A stretch of 38,103 nt of DNA from Ectopseudomonas mendocina (GCF_008041835.1 NZ_VRYE01000003.1:1-38103), one strand, 5' to 3'; shown: positions 17,980 to 26,700, numbered from the stretch's first letter. Numbers and translations: made by a program. The notes: generated from the sequence alone by a model not told the origin.

Positions 17980-19431
17980 TCAGATTCCACCGAGGCACAT
18001 GTACTTGATCTCGAGGTAGTCCTCGATCCCGTACTTGGAGCCTTCACGGCCCAGGCCGGACGCCTTCACACCGCCGAACGGCGCGACTTCGTTGGAGATC
18101 AGGCCGGTGTTGATACCCACCATGCCGTACTCCAACGCCTCGGCCACGCGGAACACGCGGCCCAGATCGCGGGCATAGAAGTAGGAAGCCAGACCGAACT
18201 CGGTATCGTTGGCCATGGCGATCACCTCGGCCTCGTCCTTGAAGCGGAACAGCGGCGCCAGCGGGCCGAAGGTTTCTTCCTTGGCCACGGCAGCGGTTTT
18301 CGGCACGTCCACCAGGATGGTCGGTTCGAAGAAGGTGCCACCGAGGGCATGCGGCTTGCCGCCCAGCGCCAGCCTGGCGCCCTTGTTCACCGCGTCGGCG
18401 ATGTGCTCCTGAACCTTGGCCACGGCCTTCTCGTCGATCAGCGGGCCGGTGGTGGTGCCGTCTTCCAGACCGTTACCGATCTTCAGCTTGCCCACGGCGG
18501 CAATCAGCTTCTCAGCGAAGGCATCGTAGACACCGTCCTGCACATAAATGCGGTTGGCGCAGACGCAGGTCTGGCCGTTGTTGCGGTACTTGGAGATCAG
18601 CGCGCCTTCGACGGCGGCGTCCAAGTCGGCGTCATCGAAGACGATGAACGGCGCGTTGCCGCCCAGCTCCAGCGACACCTTCTTGATGTCCTGGGCACAC
18701 TCGGCCATCAGCTGACGACCGATCTCGGTCGAGCCGGTGAAGGACAGCTTGCGCACGATCGGGTTGCTGGTCAGCTCGCCACCCACTTCGCCAGCACTGC
18801 CGGTGACCACGCTCAGCACACCTTTCGGGATACCGGCACGCTCGGCCAGCTCGACCAGGGCCAGGGCGGAGAATGGGGTCTGCGAAGCCGGCTTGATCAC
18901 CATGGTGCAACCGGCGGCCAGTGCCGGGCCGGCCTTGCGGGTGATCATCGCCGCAGGAAAGTTCCACGGGGTGATGGCGGCGGTGACGCCGATCGGCTGC
19001 TTGATCACGATCAGGCGCTTGTCCGGCTGGTGACCAGGAATCACGTCACCGTAGACGCGCTTGGCCTCTTCGGCGAACCACTCGATGAAGGAAGCGGCGT
19101 AAGCGATCTCGCCCTTGGCCTCGGCCAGCGGCTTGCCCTGCTCCAGGGTCATCAGGCGACCGAGGTCGTCCTGGTTTTCCATCAGCAGCTCGAACCAGCG
19201 ACGCAGCTTGTTCGCACGCTCCTTAGCAGTCAGCGCACGCCAGGCCGGCAGCGCCTTCTCGGCAGCCTCAATGGCACGGCGAGTTTCCGCTCGGCCCATC
19301 TTCGGCACATGACCGATGATCTCGCCAGTTGCCGGGTTATTCACGGCAATCGTCTGGCCACTGTCGGCATCCAGCCACTGGCCATCGATATAGGCCTGTT
19401 GGCGGAACAGCTGAGCGTCTTTCAGTTGCAT
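17980..19431 (-). CDS. gabD: Succinate-semialdehyde dehydrogenase (NADP+)
   Basis: The 483-residue ALDH oxidises succinate semialdehyde to succinate, the last step of GABA use. PWNFPAAMITRKAGPALAAGC is at about 155-175, FTGSTEIGRQ at 231-240, the catalytic glutamate is E255 in LELGGNAP, and the catalytic cysteine is C289 in NGQTCVCANR, with the neighbouring Cys (C291) that in E. coli GabD can form a redox-sensitive disulfide. Length and motif spacing are those of E. coli GabD. The ATG at 19431 is preceded by a strong AAGGAGA. It heads the gabDT unit. Confidence 0.95.
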   Translation of the reverse strand: MQLKDAQLFRQQAYIDGQWLDADSGQTIAVNNPATGEIIGHVPKMGRAETRRAIEAAEKALPAWRALTAKERANKLRRWFELLMENQDDLGRLMTLEQGKPLAEAKGEIAYAASFIEWFAEEAKRVYGDVIPGHQPDKRLIVIKQPIGVTAAITPWNFPAAMITRKAGPALAAGCTMVIKPASQTPFSALALVELAERAGIPKGVLSVVTGSAGEVGGELTSNPIVRKLSFTGSTEIGRQLMAECAQDIKKVSLELGGNAPFIVFDDADLDAAVEGALISKYRNNGQTCVCANRIYVQDGVYDAFAEKLIAAVGKLKIGNGLEDGTTTGPLIDEKAVAKVQEHIADAVNKGARLALGGKPHALGGTFFEPTILVDVPKTAAVAKEETFGPLAPLFRFKDEAEVIAMANDTEFGLASYFYARDLGRVFRVAEALEYGMVGINTGLISNEVAPFGGVKASGLGREGSKYGIEDYLEIKYMCLGGI

Positions 19432-19572
19432 GGCAGTCTCCTTGGATGACCGACGTCCAGGCGTCGGGAGTGGAGTCGTGGACACGAAGCACGCCGCGCG
19501 ATAAGCACGGCCTGACCTGGTAAATAGTTAAGAGCCGCTGAGTGGCGAAGGGTTCGGGATGAGCGAACACTG

Positions 19573-19590
19573 CGTTTGAAATCTCAAACG
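19573..19590 (-). promoter_or_regulatory. Candidate operator upstream of gabD
   Basis: CGTTTGA-AATC-TCAAACG has perfect 7-bp arms and a 4-nt spacer, and lies about 140 nt before the gabD start in an otherwise gene-free stretch (19432-19729). It could bind a PauR-, GabR- or other type of regulator. The assignment is by symmetry only. Confidence 0.35.
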
Positions 19591-19729
19591 AATCCTAGGA
19601 GCGGCACGGGTAAAGGGCAATAGCCGGAAGCGCTAAATCGACGAAAGAATGATAAAAAACTTTCTGAGGGGGCTCTTGGCCAGGGAAAAAGTGTAAAGTT
19701 CGTTCGGAATAACGCACACTCATGCACGA

Positions 19730-19758
19730 TGGACGCTAAGCGCCCAGATGCGTATCAT
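19730..19758 (+). promoter_or_regulatory. Probable promoter of tRNA-Arg
   Basis: TGGACG (19730-19735) and TATCAT (19753-19758) are separated by 17 nt and end 13 nt before the tRNA, with a GC-rich discriminator between, as expected for a stable RNA promoter. Confidence 0.6.
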
Positions 19759-19771
19759 TGCGTCCCGCAAC

Positions 19772-19848
19772 GCACCAGTAGCTCAGCTGGATAGAGTACC
19801 GCCCTCCGAAGGCGGGGGTCGTGGGTTCGAATCCCGCCTGGTGCGCCA
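19772..19848 (+). tRNA. tRNA-Arg, anticodon CCG
   Basis: The 77-nt sequence folds as a full cloverleaf. GCACCAG pairs with CTGGTGC, the D arm is GCTC...GAGT-like, the anticodon stem CCGCC/GGCGG encloses CTCCGAA (anticodon CCG), and the T arm has GTGGGTTCGAATCCCGC. The discriminator G and CCA are encoded. Its 3' half is the attachment site of the neighbouring island and remains intact after integration. Confidence 0.97.
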
Positions 19849-19851
19849 TAT
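19804..19851 (+). repeat. attL: tRNA-Arg 3' half, direct repeat copy 1
   Basis: This 48-bp stretch from the anticodon loop to 3 nt past the CCA is repeated at 28423-28470 with only two changed bases (GG to AA in the variable region). The identical last 36 bp is the likely crossover core. Confidence 0.92.
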
Positions 19852-19856
19852 AAAAC

Positions 19857-19892
19857 AAGGGCTTAGGTGAAAACCTAGGCCCTTTTGTTTTT
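19857..19892 (+). terminator. Terminator supplied by the island after tRNA-Arg
   Basis: AAGGGCTTAGGT and ACCTAGGCCCTT form a 12-bp stem (one G-U pair) around GAAA, followed by TTGTTTTT. It lies outside the tRNA core, so the island brings a terminator for the gene it entered. Confidence 0.85.
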
Positions 19893-19894
19893 CA

Positions 19895-19923
19895 TGTGTC
19901 CAAAATGTGTCCATTCTGTGCCC
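19895..19923. repeat. Three phased TGTGYCC repeats beside attL
   Basis: TGTGTCC at 19895, TGTGTCC at 19906 and TGTGCCC at 19917 are spaced exactly 11 bp apart. This position and spacing fit arm-type integrase binding sites. A matching trio lies beside the second att copy (28613-28640). Between here and 20030 I see no gene. Confidence 0.65.
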
Positions 19924-20029
19924 ATCCAAATTGGCACTCGGAATGTAGCGACACCATTTTGACCACTGCCCTTATCTGCAGGGCGCTGGTAGACACTAAT
20001 GGCTTTTATGAGCGGTGACGCGCAAGGCG

Positions 20030-20269
20030 TCACTCAGCCTCTCCAGGCAACTCAGTTACTCGCTTCAGTAAATCGCCCAGCTCGCACCCCAGATACTCAC
20101 AGAGCAGATCAATGTGATCAGTCGAGGTGTTATAGCCAGGCGTGTTGGCTATGCGCGACAACGTGGCTCTCGAAATGCCCGTGGCATCACTCACGTCTTG
20201 AAGGGTGATTCGCCGCTTTTCTCTGAAGGACTTCTCGTCCAACTGCTGTTTGAACATCACGCGAATCAT
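20030..20269 (-). CDS. Small Xre-family repressor of the island
   Basis: The 79-residue protein is almost entirely a Cro/CI-type helix-turn-helix domain: LQDVSDATGISRATLSRIANTPGYNTSTDHIDLLCEYLGCELGDLL. It is divergent from the excisionase-like gene, with three related operator-like sites between them (20311-20404). It is probably the switch that keeps the excision genes off. No toxin partner is visible, so a toxin-antitoxin role is unlikely. The start used is at 20269; a later ATG (MFKQQL, residue 5) is possible. Confidence 0.82.
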   Translation of the reverse strand: MIRVMFKQQLDEKSFREKRRITLQDVSDATGISRATLSRIANTPGYNTSTDHIDLLCEYLGCELGDLLKRVTELPGEAE

Positions 20270-20310
20270 GGTGGGTGACCTTGCTCAGGTAGATCACTCA
20301 TTTTGCATTC

Positions 20311-20404
20311 GACTCAAATTTGAGTCAATAACAGCTTGAAAGTCTCAAATGACTCGTTATTATCACATTCGAGCCAATAAGCTCATATTTGATTCATTTG
20401 AGTC
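20311..20404. promoter_or_regulatory. Operator cluster for the island Xre repressor
   Basis: GACTCAAATTTGAGTC (20311-20326) is a perfect palindrome. AGTCTCAAATGACTC (20341-20355) and GATTCATTTGAGTC (20391-20404) are imperfect relatives sharing the TTTGAGTC half-site. The last one ends 11 nt before the excisionase ATG, where a bound repressor would block the start region. Confidence 0.6.
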
Positions 20405-20415
20405 TGGAGAGAGAA

Positions 20416-20652
20416 ATGAGTGAAATTTATCTGACAACAGATGAGCTGTCTCAGCGCATCAAATACGACGCGCGGACCATCCGGAATCGCTTGAAGGATT
20501 CAGTGCTGCTGGAAGGCATCCACTACTTCCGCCCTTTTGGCGGTCGGAAAATTCTTTTCATCTGGGAAGCTGTCGAGCGCGACATGGTGAAGTTTTCACG
20601 CGGCAATGGCTTCGGCATCCCGATGGCCAATGGCGGTGTTTGCCATGGGTAA
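20416..20652 (+). CDS. Excisionase-like small DNA-binding protein
   Basis: The 78-residue protein has a winged-helix/MerR-like N terminus: IYLTTDELSQRIKYDARTIRNRLKDSVLLEGIHYFRPFGGRKILFIWEAVERDM. It lies directly before the integrase and overlaps it by 8 nt, the usual place of a recombination directionality factor. The ATG at 20416 has GGAGAG 7 nt upstream; an upstream in-frame start at 20389 lacks this. It would bias the integrase toward excision and may regulate it. The call rests on size, fold and position. Confidence 0.75.
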   Translation: MSEIYLTTDELSQRIKYDARTIRNRLKDSVLLEGIHYFRPFGGRKILFIWEAVERDMVKFSRGNGFGIPMANGGVCHG

Positions 20653-21502
20653 GATCGTCGCGCGAAAAGAAACGGGAAACCTGTTCTTTGACTTCCGCTA
20701 TCTGGGCAAGCGGTGTCGAGAGCAAACCACGCTGGCCGACACGGCAGCCAACCGTAAAAAACTGCAGAAGCTCCTCGAGCGAATCGAGGCCGAGATCACC
20801 CTTGGCACCTTTGATTACAACGAGTATTTCCCGTCAGGGAGTCAGGCTCAGGTAATCAGCAGGCTTAAGGCTGGGCGTGGAGATTCGAAAGTACCGATCT
20901 TTCGGGACTTCGCCGAACTCTGGTTCGACGAGAAACAGATGGAGTGGCGGCAGAGCCATACCAAAACAGTACGGCTGACACTTGAAAAACACCTGCTGCC
21001 TAATTTCGGCAAACAAGAGGTCAGCGCCATCACCAAGGCAGACATCCTGGCTTTCCGCTCGGCACTCGGCAAAGTCCCCGGGCAGAAAGGTCAGAGTCTG
21101 TCAGCGACGCGAATCAACCACATCATGACGCCATTGCGCATGATCCTTAATGAGGCGGCTGACCGTTTCGAGTTTACGTCACCCTTCCTCGGCATCAAAT
21201 CCCTGAAGGTGCCGAAAACGGATGTTGAGCCTTTCACCCTGCAAGAGGTGTTGCAGATCGTGAACGCGGTCAGGGAAGACTTTCGCCCGTATTTTACGGT
21301 GCGCTTCTTCAGCGGGATGCGCACCGCCGAAATTGACGGCCTGCAGTGGAAGTATGTCGATTTTGAAAGCCGCCAGATTTTGATCCGAGAAACCTGGGTG
21401 GGCGGCAAGCTCGACTACACCAAGAACGACGGCTCTCAGCGAGAGATCGATATGTCCGGCCCCGTTTATGAGGCGCTTACCTGCGGTAAACCGCTTTATT
21501 GA
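20645..21502 (+). pseudogene. int: Tyrosine-recombinase integrase, C-terminally truncated
   Basis: The 285-residue product has an Arm-DNA-binding N terminus (MGKIVARKETGNLFFDFRYLGKRCREQT), a core-binding SAM-like domain (about 85-190) and the start of the catalytic domain. The first catalytic Arg (about R226, in FFSGMRTAEIDGLQW) and the hairpin Lys (about K260, in YTKNDGSQREI) are present. The HxxR box, the second His/Trp and the nucleophilic Tyr are missing: the frame ends after MSGPVYEAL in a foreign tail, about 100 residues short of the family. The likely break is at 21480-21520, where the creatine cassette begins. It should be unable to recombine. Confidence 0.88.
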
Positions 21503-21520
21503 TCAGTTGTCGTCCTACCC

Positions 21521-22474
21521 TCAAGTGACGTTTACCGGTGCCGTAACGGCCGGCTTGCCATGCCGCGCCACGGCGGCGCAAACACCGCCCAGCAGCAGGA
21601 GTATGGCGACGCCTTCCAGCAGAGTTGGCAGGCGTTGCAGGTAAACAAAGCCATAGACTAGGGCGAATAAGGTCTCGAAGACGACCATCTGCCCCGACAG
21701 GGTCAGCGGTAGGCGGCGGGTGCTGGCGTTCCAGAAGGTGTAGCCCAGCCAGGAGGCCACTATGGCGAGGACGAGATTGACCAGCCAGAAACTCTGCCAG
21801 CGCTCGGCAGGCAGCTCGATCTGCACCGCGGTGAGGCCGAGCAGCTCGGCTGCCAGCCAGATACCGCCGGCCAGCAGGCCGGTGATCACGCCCGTTAGCA
21901 GCGACCACTCATTGCTGTTGAAGTGGGTCTGGCGCTTCAGACAGCGCGCATTGTCGGTAGCGAACCAGCTCCAGCAGGCCAGCGCCAGCACGGCATAGAC
22001 CATGCCGAGCACCCGCTCGCTCAAGGGCTGGCTCTGTGCGCCGTCACCCAGCAGCGCCTCTAGGTTAATGCAGACGATGCCGGCCATTACCGTCAGCAAC
22101 GGCCAGAACATATGGCCTAAGGCTGGGGCGTCGGCCTCTTTGCGACCGAGTAGAGTGATAGTCAGCGGCAGCACGCCGATCACCAGCGAGGTCGGCGCAA
22201 TGCCGACCCTCTGCACGGCGGCGGCCAGCAGGATGAAGTAGACGATATTGCCGGTCAGCGAGAGGCGGGTGAGTGCCATCATGTCCTTCAGGCTGAGCTT
22301 GCACAGCAGGCTGCGAGCCATCGGCAGGCCGATCAGCAGGGCTATGACGCCGTACATGAGAAAGCGCCCGCAGCTGAGCAGTAGTGGCGAGAAGTCGGGG
22401 AGCAGTGCAGGGGAGAGGAACACCAGCCCCCAGGCGGCGCCGGCCAGGCTGCCGTAGAAAATACCTTGCTTCAT
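21521..22474 (-). CDS. DMT-superfamily (EamA) transporter
   Basis: The 317-residue inner-membrane protein has about ten hydrophobic helices in two EamA repeats (about 5-140 and 160-300). It begins MKQGIFYGSLAGAAWGLVFLSPALLPDFSPLLLSCGRF, typical of drug/metabolite exporters. It is the distal gene on the minus strand after the ABC importer and separated from it by 112 nt. In this cassette it might export a by-product or an analogue, but no substrate can be read from the sequence. It is convergent with the truncated integrase, 18 nt apart. Confidence 0.85.
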   Translation of the reverse strand: MKQGIFYGSLAGAAWGLVFLSPALLPDFSPLLLSCGRFLMYGVIALLIGLPMARSLLCKLSLKDMMALTRLSLTGNIVYFILLAAAVQRVGIAPTSLVIGVLPLTITLLGRKEADAPALGHMFWPLLTVMAGIVCINLEALLGDGAQSQPLSERVLGMVYAVLALACWSWFATDNARCLKRQTHFNSNEWSLLTGVITGLLAGGIWLAAELLGLTAVQIELPAERWQSFWLVNLVLAIVASWLGYTFWNASTRRLPLTLSGQMVVFETLFALVYGFVYLQRLPTLLEGVAILLLLGGVCAAVARHGKPAVTAPVNVT

Positions 22475-22586
22475 GGTCTATCCAGAGGGCCGGAGCCCGT
22501 GTGCCGGTTGGCGTATGGTCGTACGGAGCCACCCCGCGCCGCTGGGGCAAGGTGGGGATTATGAGACTCAGGTCAGGCGGCCCGGG

Positions 22587-23384
<798 letters not shown>

Positions 23385-23394
23385 TGCTGGTTCC

Positions 23395-24054
23395 TCAGCG
23401 GCACTGATACTGGGTGAAGTGTTGTTCCAGGCGCGCTCCGGTGGCGGCCACGGCAATGGCGATAGCCCAGTAGGACAGGGCCAGTACGGCATAGGGTTCG
23501 AGCATGGCGTAGCTCTGGTTGGCGATGGTCATCGCCACGTTGGTCAGCTCGGCGACGGTGATGATCGACAGTACTGATGATTCCTTGACCAGGATCACGG
23601 TCTGCCCCACCAGCGGCGCCAGGCAGCGCGCCAGCATCTGCGGCCAGAGCACCACACGGAAGGTCTGCGCCGGGCTCAGGCCGAGGTCGCGCGCGGATTC
23701 GATTTGGCCCTTGGGAATCGCCTCGCGGCCGGCGCGGAAGATTTCGGCGAAATAGGCAGCGCCATACAGGGCCAGGCCGATCAAGCCGACTCGTTCGGCA
23801 CTCCACTCGATACCGACGTAGGGGCCTCCGTAGAACACCAGAAACAGCTGCACCAGTAGCGGCGTGCCTCGGAACAGGGCGACGTAGGCCTTGTAAAGCG
23901 GCGCCAGCCAGGCTCTCCCGAGCTGGCGCATGCCGTGCAGTGCCAGGCCCAGCAGCATGCCGAGGGTAATGCCGCCGGCACTCATCTTCAGGGTCATCCA
24001 GGCACCGGCGAGGATCGCCTCGCGGTGTTCTGCAATCAGGTTGAAATCGATCAT
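23395..24054 (-). CDS. ABC transporter permease, polar amino acid type (second)
   Basis: This 219-residue inner-membrane subunit has about five helices and the HisM/GlnP-type signature: LYKAYVALFRGTPLLVQLFLVFYGGPYVGIE near the N-terminal third and the EAA loop AGREAIPKGQIESARDLGLSPAQTFRVVLWPQ. It ends 10 nt before the ATPase start and begins 10 nt after the first permease stop, so the units are translationally close. With the other permease it forms the translocation pore. Confidence 0.93.
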   Translation of the reverse strand: MIDFNLIAEHREAILAGAWMTLKMSAGGITLGMLLGLALHGMRQLGRAWLAPLYKAYVALFRGTPLLVQLFLVFYGGPYVGIEWSAERVGLIGLALYGAAYFAEIFRAGREAIPKGQIESARDLGLSPAQTFRVVLWPQMLARCLAPLVGQTVILVKESSVLSIITVAELTNVAMTIANQSYAMLEPYAVLALSYWAIAIAVAATGARLEQHFTQYQCR

Positions 24055-24064
24055 GGCCAGTCTC

Positions 24065-24715
24065 TCATGCGGTGTGCAGGCGGGATTCGAGCCAGCTGCC
24101 TAGGCGTCCGGTGCACAGGGTCACCAGTAGGTAGAGCAGCCCGGCCACGGCGAAGAACTCGATCGGGCGGTAGGTGGTTGAGGCCAATGTTTGCGCGGTG
24201 CGCATCAGTTCATGCACCGCCACCGCGGAAACCAGCGCGGAGTTCTTGATGATGTCGATGGTCTCGTTGGTCAGCGCCGGCAGCATGCTGCGCAGCACCT
24301 GGGGGATCTGCACATGCAGCAGGGTCTGCAGCGGCGACAGACCGAGGTCGCGCGCCGCTTCCATCTGCCCTTTTGGCAGCATCTGGAAGCCCGAGCGCAG
24401 GATCTCGCCCTGGAAGGCCGCGCTGTTCAGGGTCAGCGCCAGCACCGCGGCGGCCAGCGGCGGCAGGCTGACGCCAACCGCCGGCAGGGCGTAGAACACC
24501 AGGATCAGCTGCACCAGCAGTGGCGTGCCGCGGAAGAAGCTGACGTAGACCGCGCAGCCGCGACGCAGCCAGGCTCGACGGCCTGTAAGGCCCAGGCAGA
24601 TCGCCCAGCCGAGCACCAACCCCAGGGCGATGGCGCTCAGCGAGACTAGCAGGGTGCTGGCCAGGCCGAGCAGCAGCTGCGGCAGGTGGGGAATGACGGC
24701 GGTGAAGTCGAACAT
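24065..24715 (-). CDS. ABC transporter permease, polar amino acid type (first)
   Basis: The 216-residue inner-membrane protein pairs with the permease at 23395-24054. It has VYVSFFRGTPLLVQLILVFYALPAVG and the EAA loop SGFQMLPKGQMEAARDLGLSPLQTLLHVQIPQVLRSMLP, followed by ETIDIIKNSALVSAVAVHELM. It lies between the binding-protein gene (31 nt) and the second permease (10 nt). Confidence 0.93.
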   Translation of the reverse strand: MFDFTAVIPHLPQLLLGLASTLLVSLSAIALGLVLGWAICLGLTGRRAWLRRGCAVYVSFFRGTPLLVQLILVFYALPAVGVSLPPLAAAVLALTLNSAAFQGEILRSGFQMLPKGQMEAARDLGLSPLQTLLHVQIPQVLRSMLPALTNETIDIIKNSALVSAVAVHELMRTAQTLASTTYRPIEFFAVAGLLYLLVTLCTGRLGSWLESRLHTA

Positions 24716-24746
24716 GGCATGGTCCCGTGCTGGCGGTGGATGACAA

Positions 24747-25598
24747 TCAGTTGACCGGGGCGGGGACCTGGTCGGCGGGCACCGGCATCTCGAAGCCGAA
24801 CCACTTGCGCTGCAGCTCGGCCAGCTTGCCGCTCTGGTTCAGACGGGCGATGCCGTCGCTGAAGAACTGCACCAGCGATGCGCTGTCGGCATCCTTACGC
24901 CCGGCCCAGGCGTAGTAGGTCGCCGGGCCGAAGGGCGGCTGGACAATCTCGAACACGTCGGCGCGCTCCGTGATCAGCGGCGCCAGGTTGGGCAGCGACT
25001 GAACCACCGCGTCGACGCGCCGAGAGGCGAGAGCGGCGTAGGCCTCGTTGTAGTCCATGAAGGCCTTGATCTCCTTCACCCCGGCGCCGTGCTGCGGCTT
25101 GAGCACCTCGTTCTCGTAGGCCTTTAGCACCTCGATCTGCGGCGCGCCGGACTGGCTGCCGACCACTTTGCCGACTAGGTCTTCGGCATTGCCGATGCGT
25201 TTGTCGCCCTTGCGCTTGAGCACCGCCACGCTGGCGGTGGCGAACGGCACTGTGAAGGCGAAGCTCTCGGTGCGTGCCTGGGTTATGGTCAGCGAGGTGG
25301 CGACGAAATCGAAGCGCTCGCTGGACAGCCCCGGCAGGATGCCCTGGAACGGTACGTCGAGCTGCTTGAGCTTGACCCCCGGCAGCTCCTTCATAATTTC
25401 GTCGAGGATGTCCTTGCCATAGCCGACGATCTTGCCGTTTTCGAGCATCTCGAAGGGGGCGTAGCGCGCCTCGGTGGCTATCACGATTTCGCCGCGCTGC
25501 TTGATGTCGGCGAGCAGGTCGGCCTGGGCGGTGGCGGCGTGCAGCGGCAGGAGAGCGCCGAGCAGCAGGGGGGTGAACAGGGAACGGAGCGGTTTCAT
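24747..25598 (-). CDS. Periplasmic substrate-binding protein of the ABC importer
   Basis: This 283-residue family 3 solute-binding protein has a Sec signal peptide (MKPLRSLFTPLLLGALLPLHAATAQA, cleavage after about residue 26). The mature start DLLADIKQRGEIVIATEARYAPFEML and the FDFVATSLTITQARTESFAFTVPF segment are typical of binding proteins for polar amino acids. The specific ligand is not readable. Being divergent from the LysR gene next to creatinase, a creatine-like compound is a reasonable guess. It is the first gene of the importer unit, with AGGATCG before the ATG at 25598. Confidence 0.92.
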   Translation of the reverse strand: MKPLRSLFTPLLLGALLPLHAATAQADLLADIKQRGEIVIATEARYAPFEMLENGKIVGYGKDILDEIMKELPGVKLKQLDVPFQGILPGLSSERFDFVATSLTITQARTESFAFTVPFATASVAVLKRKGDKRIGNAEDLVGKVVGSQSGAPQIEVLKAYENEVLKPQHGAGVKEIKAFMDYNEAYAALASRRVDAVVQSLPNLAPLITERADVFEIVQPPFGPATYYAWAGRKDADSASLVQFFSDGIARLNQSGKLAELQRKWFGFEMPVPADQVPAPVN

Positions 25599-25683
25599 GG
25601 AGCGATCCTTCAGGGAGTTGGCGATGACTCAAGCATGTTCAGTGCCGATTTCCCCCACAAACGGCTTTTTCTAACGGCGAGCC

Positions 25684-25698
25684 ATTAGTCCGACTAAT
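25684..25698 (-). promoter_or_regulatory. LysR-type box upstream of the importer operon
   Basis: ATTAG-TCCGA-CTAAT is a perfect 5-bp inverted repeat with a 5-nt spacer, in the divergent region between the binding-protein gene and lysR (25599-25747). It fits the LysR T-N11-A rule. The same arms recur at 26686-26700. Confidence 0.7.
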
Positions 25699-25747
25699 GA
25701 CGGCATGAATCCTGCCTAGGGAGGTCCGACCAATCGGAGTACTTGCC

Positions 25748-26680
25748 ATGCCCCCGTCCCGTGCCTTGCCCTCCCTTGAAGGTTTGCGCTACTTCGAGGC
25801 CGCCGCTCGCCATCTGAGCTTCACCCGCGCCTCCCAGGATCTGTTCCTCACCCAGAGCGCCGTCAGCCAGAAGATCCAGGCCCTCGAGCAGCACCTCGGT
25901 TATTCGCTGTTTCACCGCCTGCCGCGAGGTCTGCGCCTGACCAGCCATGGGGAACGCCTGTACGCCGGCGTCGCGGAGGCCCTGGGACTGATTGGTGCGA
26001 CCCTGCACCAGATTGGGGACGAGGCGCTGGCCGGCACCCTGAAGGTGCGCGTCATGCCATCGTTCGCCACCAAATGGCTGCTGCCGCGCCTGACGGCGTT
26101 CAACCAGGCCTTCCCGCAGATCCAGCTTCAGGTCGATGCCGATCTGGCCCTGCCTGGCTTCAAGGGCGACGAGATCGACCTTGCGGTCACCTCGATATGG
26201 ACCGACGACGCCCGGCTGTCCCAGCGCCACCTGTTCGAGGACCTGATCTACCCTGTGGCCAGCTCGGCGCTGCTGGAGCGCTGCCCGCTGCACGACTACG
26301 CAGATCTTGCCAATACCATCCTGCTGCACGACTCGATGCCGCACGCTGCCTACAGCACCAATTGGGATGCCTTCCTGTCGCGCCAGGGCCGTTACGACAT
26401 CAACACCCGCGGCGGCTGTGCCTATTCGCGCGCCGACCTGGTGCTGCAGGCCGCCTGCGGCGGGCAGGGCGTGGCGCTGGTACGCCACTCGCTGTGCGCC
26501 GACGATCTGCGCCAGGGCATTCTTCAACGCCCCTTCGCCGATGTCCTGCACGATGGCCAGGTGTGGCTGGTATGCCCGCAGGACTACGTCGAGCGCCCGC
26601 GGGTTCAGGCTTTCAGCGAGTGGATCCTCGGCGAGGTTGGCCGCCATCTGCAGGAGCGCCGCGAGTTGTTGGGTGCCTGA
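25748..26680 (+). CDS. LysR-family regulator, GcvA-like
   Basis: The 310-residue protein has a winged helix-turn-helix at the N terminus (LRYFEAAARHLSFTRASQDLFLTQSAVSQKIQALEQHLGYSLFHRLPRGLRLT, about 11-63) and a periplasmic-binding-like effector domain (about 90-300). The LPSLEGLRYFEAAARHLSFT opening is typical of the GcvA/AmpR branch. It lies between the importer operon (divergent) and creatinase (same direction), and copies of one inverted repeat precede both units, so it is the likely cassette regulator. The inducer may be creatine or a related guanidino compound. The ATG at 25748 follows CGGAG. Confidence 0.92.
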   Translation: MPPSRALPSLEGLRYFEAAARHLSFTRASQDLFLTQSAVSQKIQALEQHLGYSLFHRLPRGLRLTSHGERLYAGVAEALGLIGATLHQIGDEALAGTLKVRVMPSFATKWLLPRLTAFNQAFPQIQLQVDADLALPGFKGDEIDLAVTSIWTDDARLSQRHLFEDLIYPVASSALLERCPLHDYADLANTILLHDSMPHAAYSTNWDAFLSRQGRYDINTRGGCAYSRADLVLQAACGGQGVALVRHSLCADDLRQGILQRPFADVLHDGQVWLVCPQDYVERPRVQAFSEWILGEVGRHLQERRELLGA

Positions 26681-26685
26681 ACGGC

Positions 26686-26700
26686 ATTAGGCTGGCTAAT
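26686..26700 (+). promoter_or_regulatory. LysR-type box upstream of creatinase
   Basis: ATTAG-GCTGG-CTAAT repeats the arms found at 25684-25698 with a different spacer. It starts 5 nt after the lysR stop and about 93 nt before the creatinase ATG, a usual distance for a LysR activation site. Confidence 0.7.

Noticed and set aside
14244..19449. Several long plus-strand frames opposite kauB, gabT and gabD
   Set aside because: Low-complexity, histidine- and glutamine-rich shadows of well-supported minus-strand enzymes.
20030..20652. Toxin-antitoxin pair formed by the Xre protein and its neighbour
   Set aside because: The genes are divergent, the neighbour looks like an excisionase that overlaps the integrase, and no toxin fold is evident.
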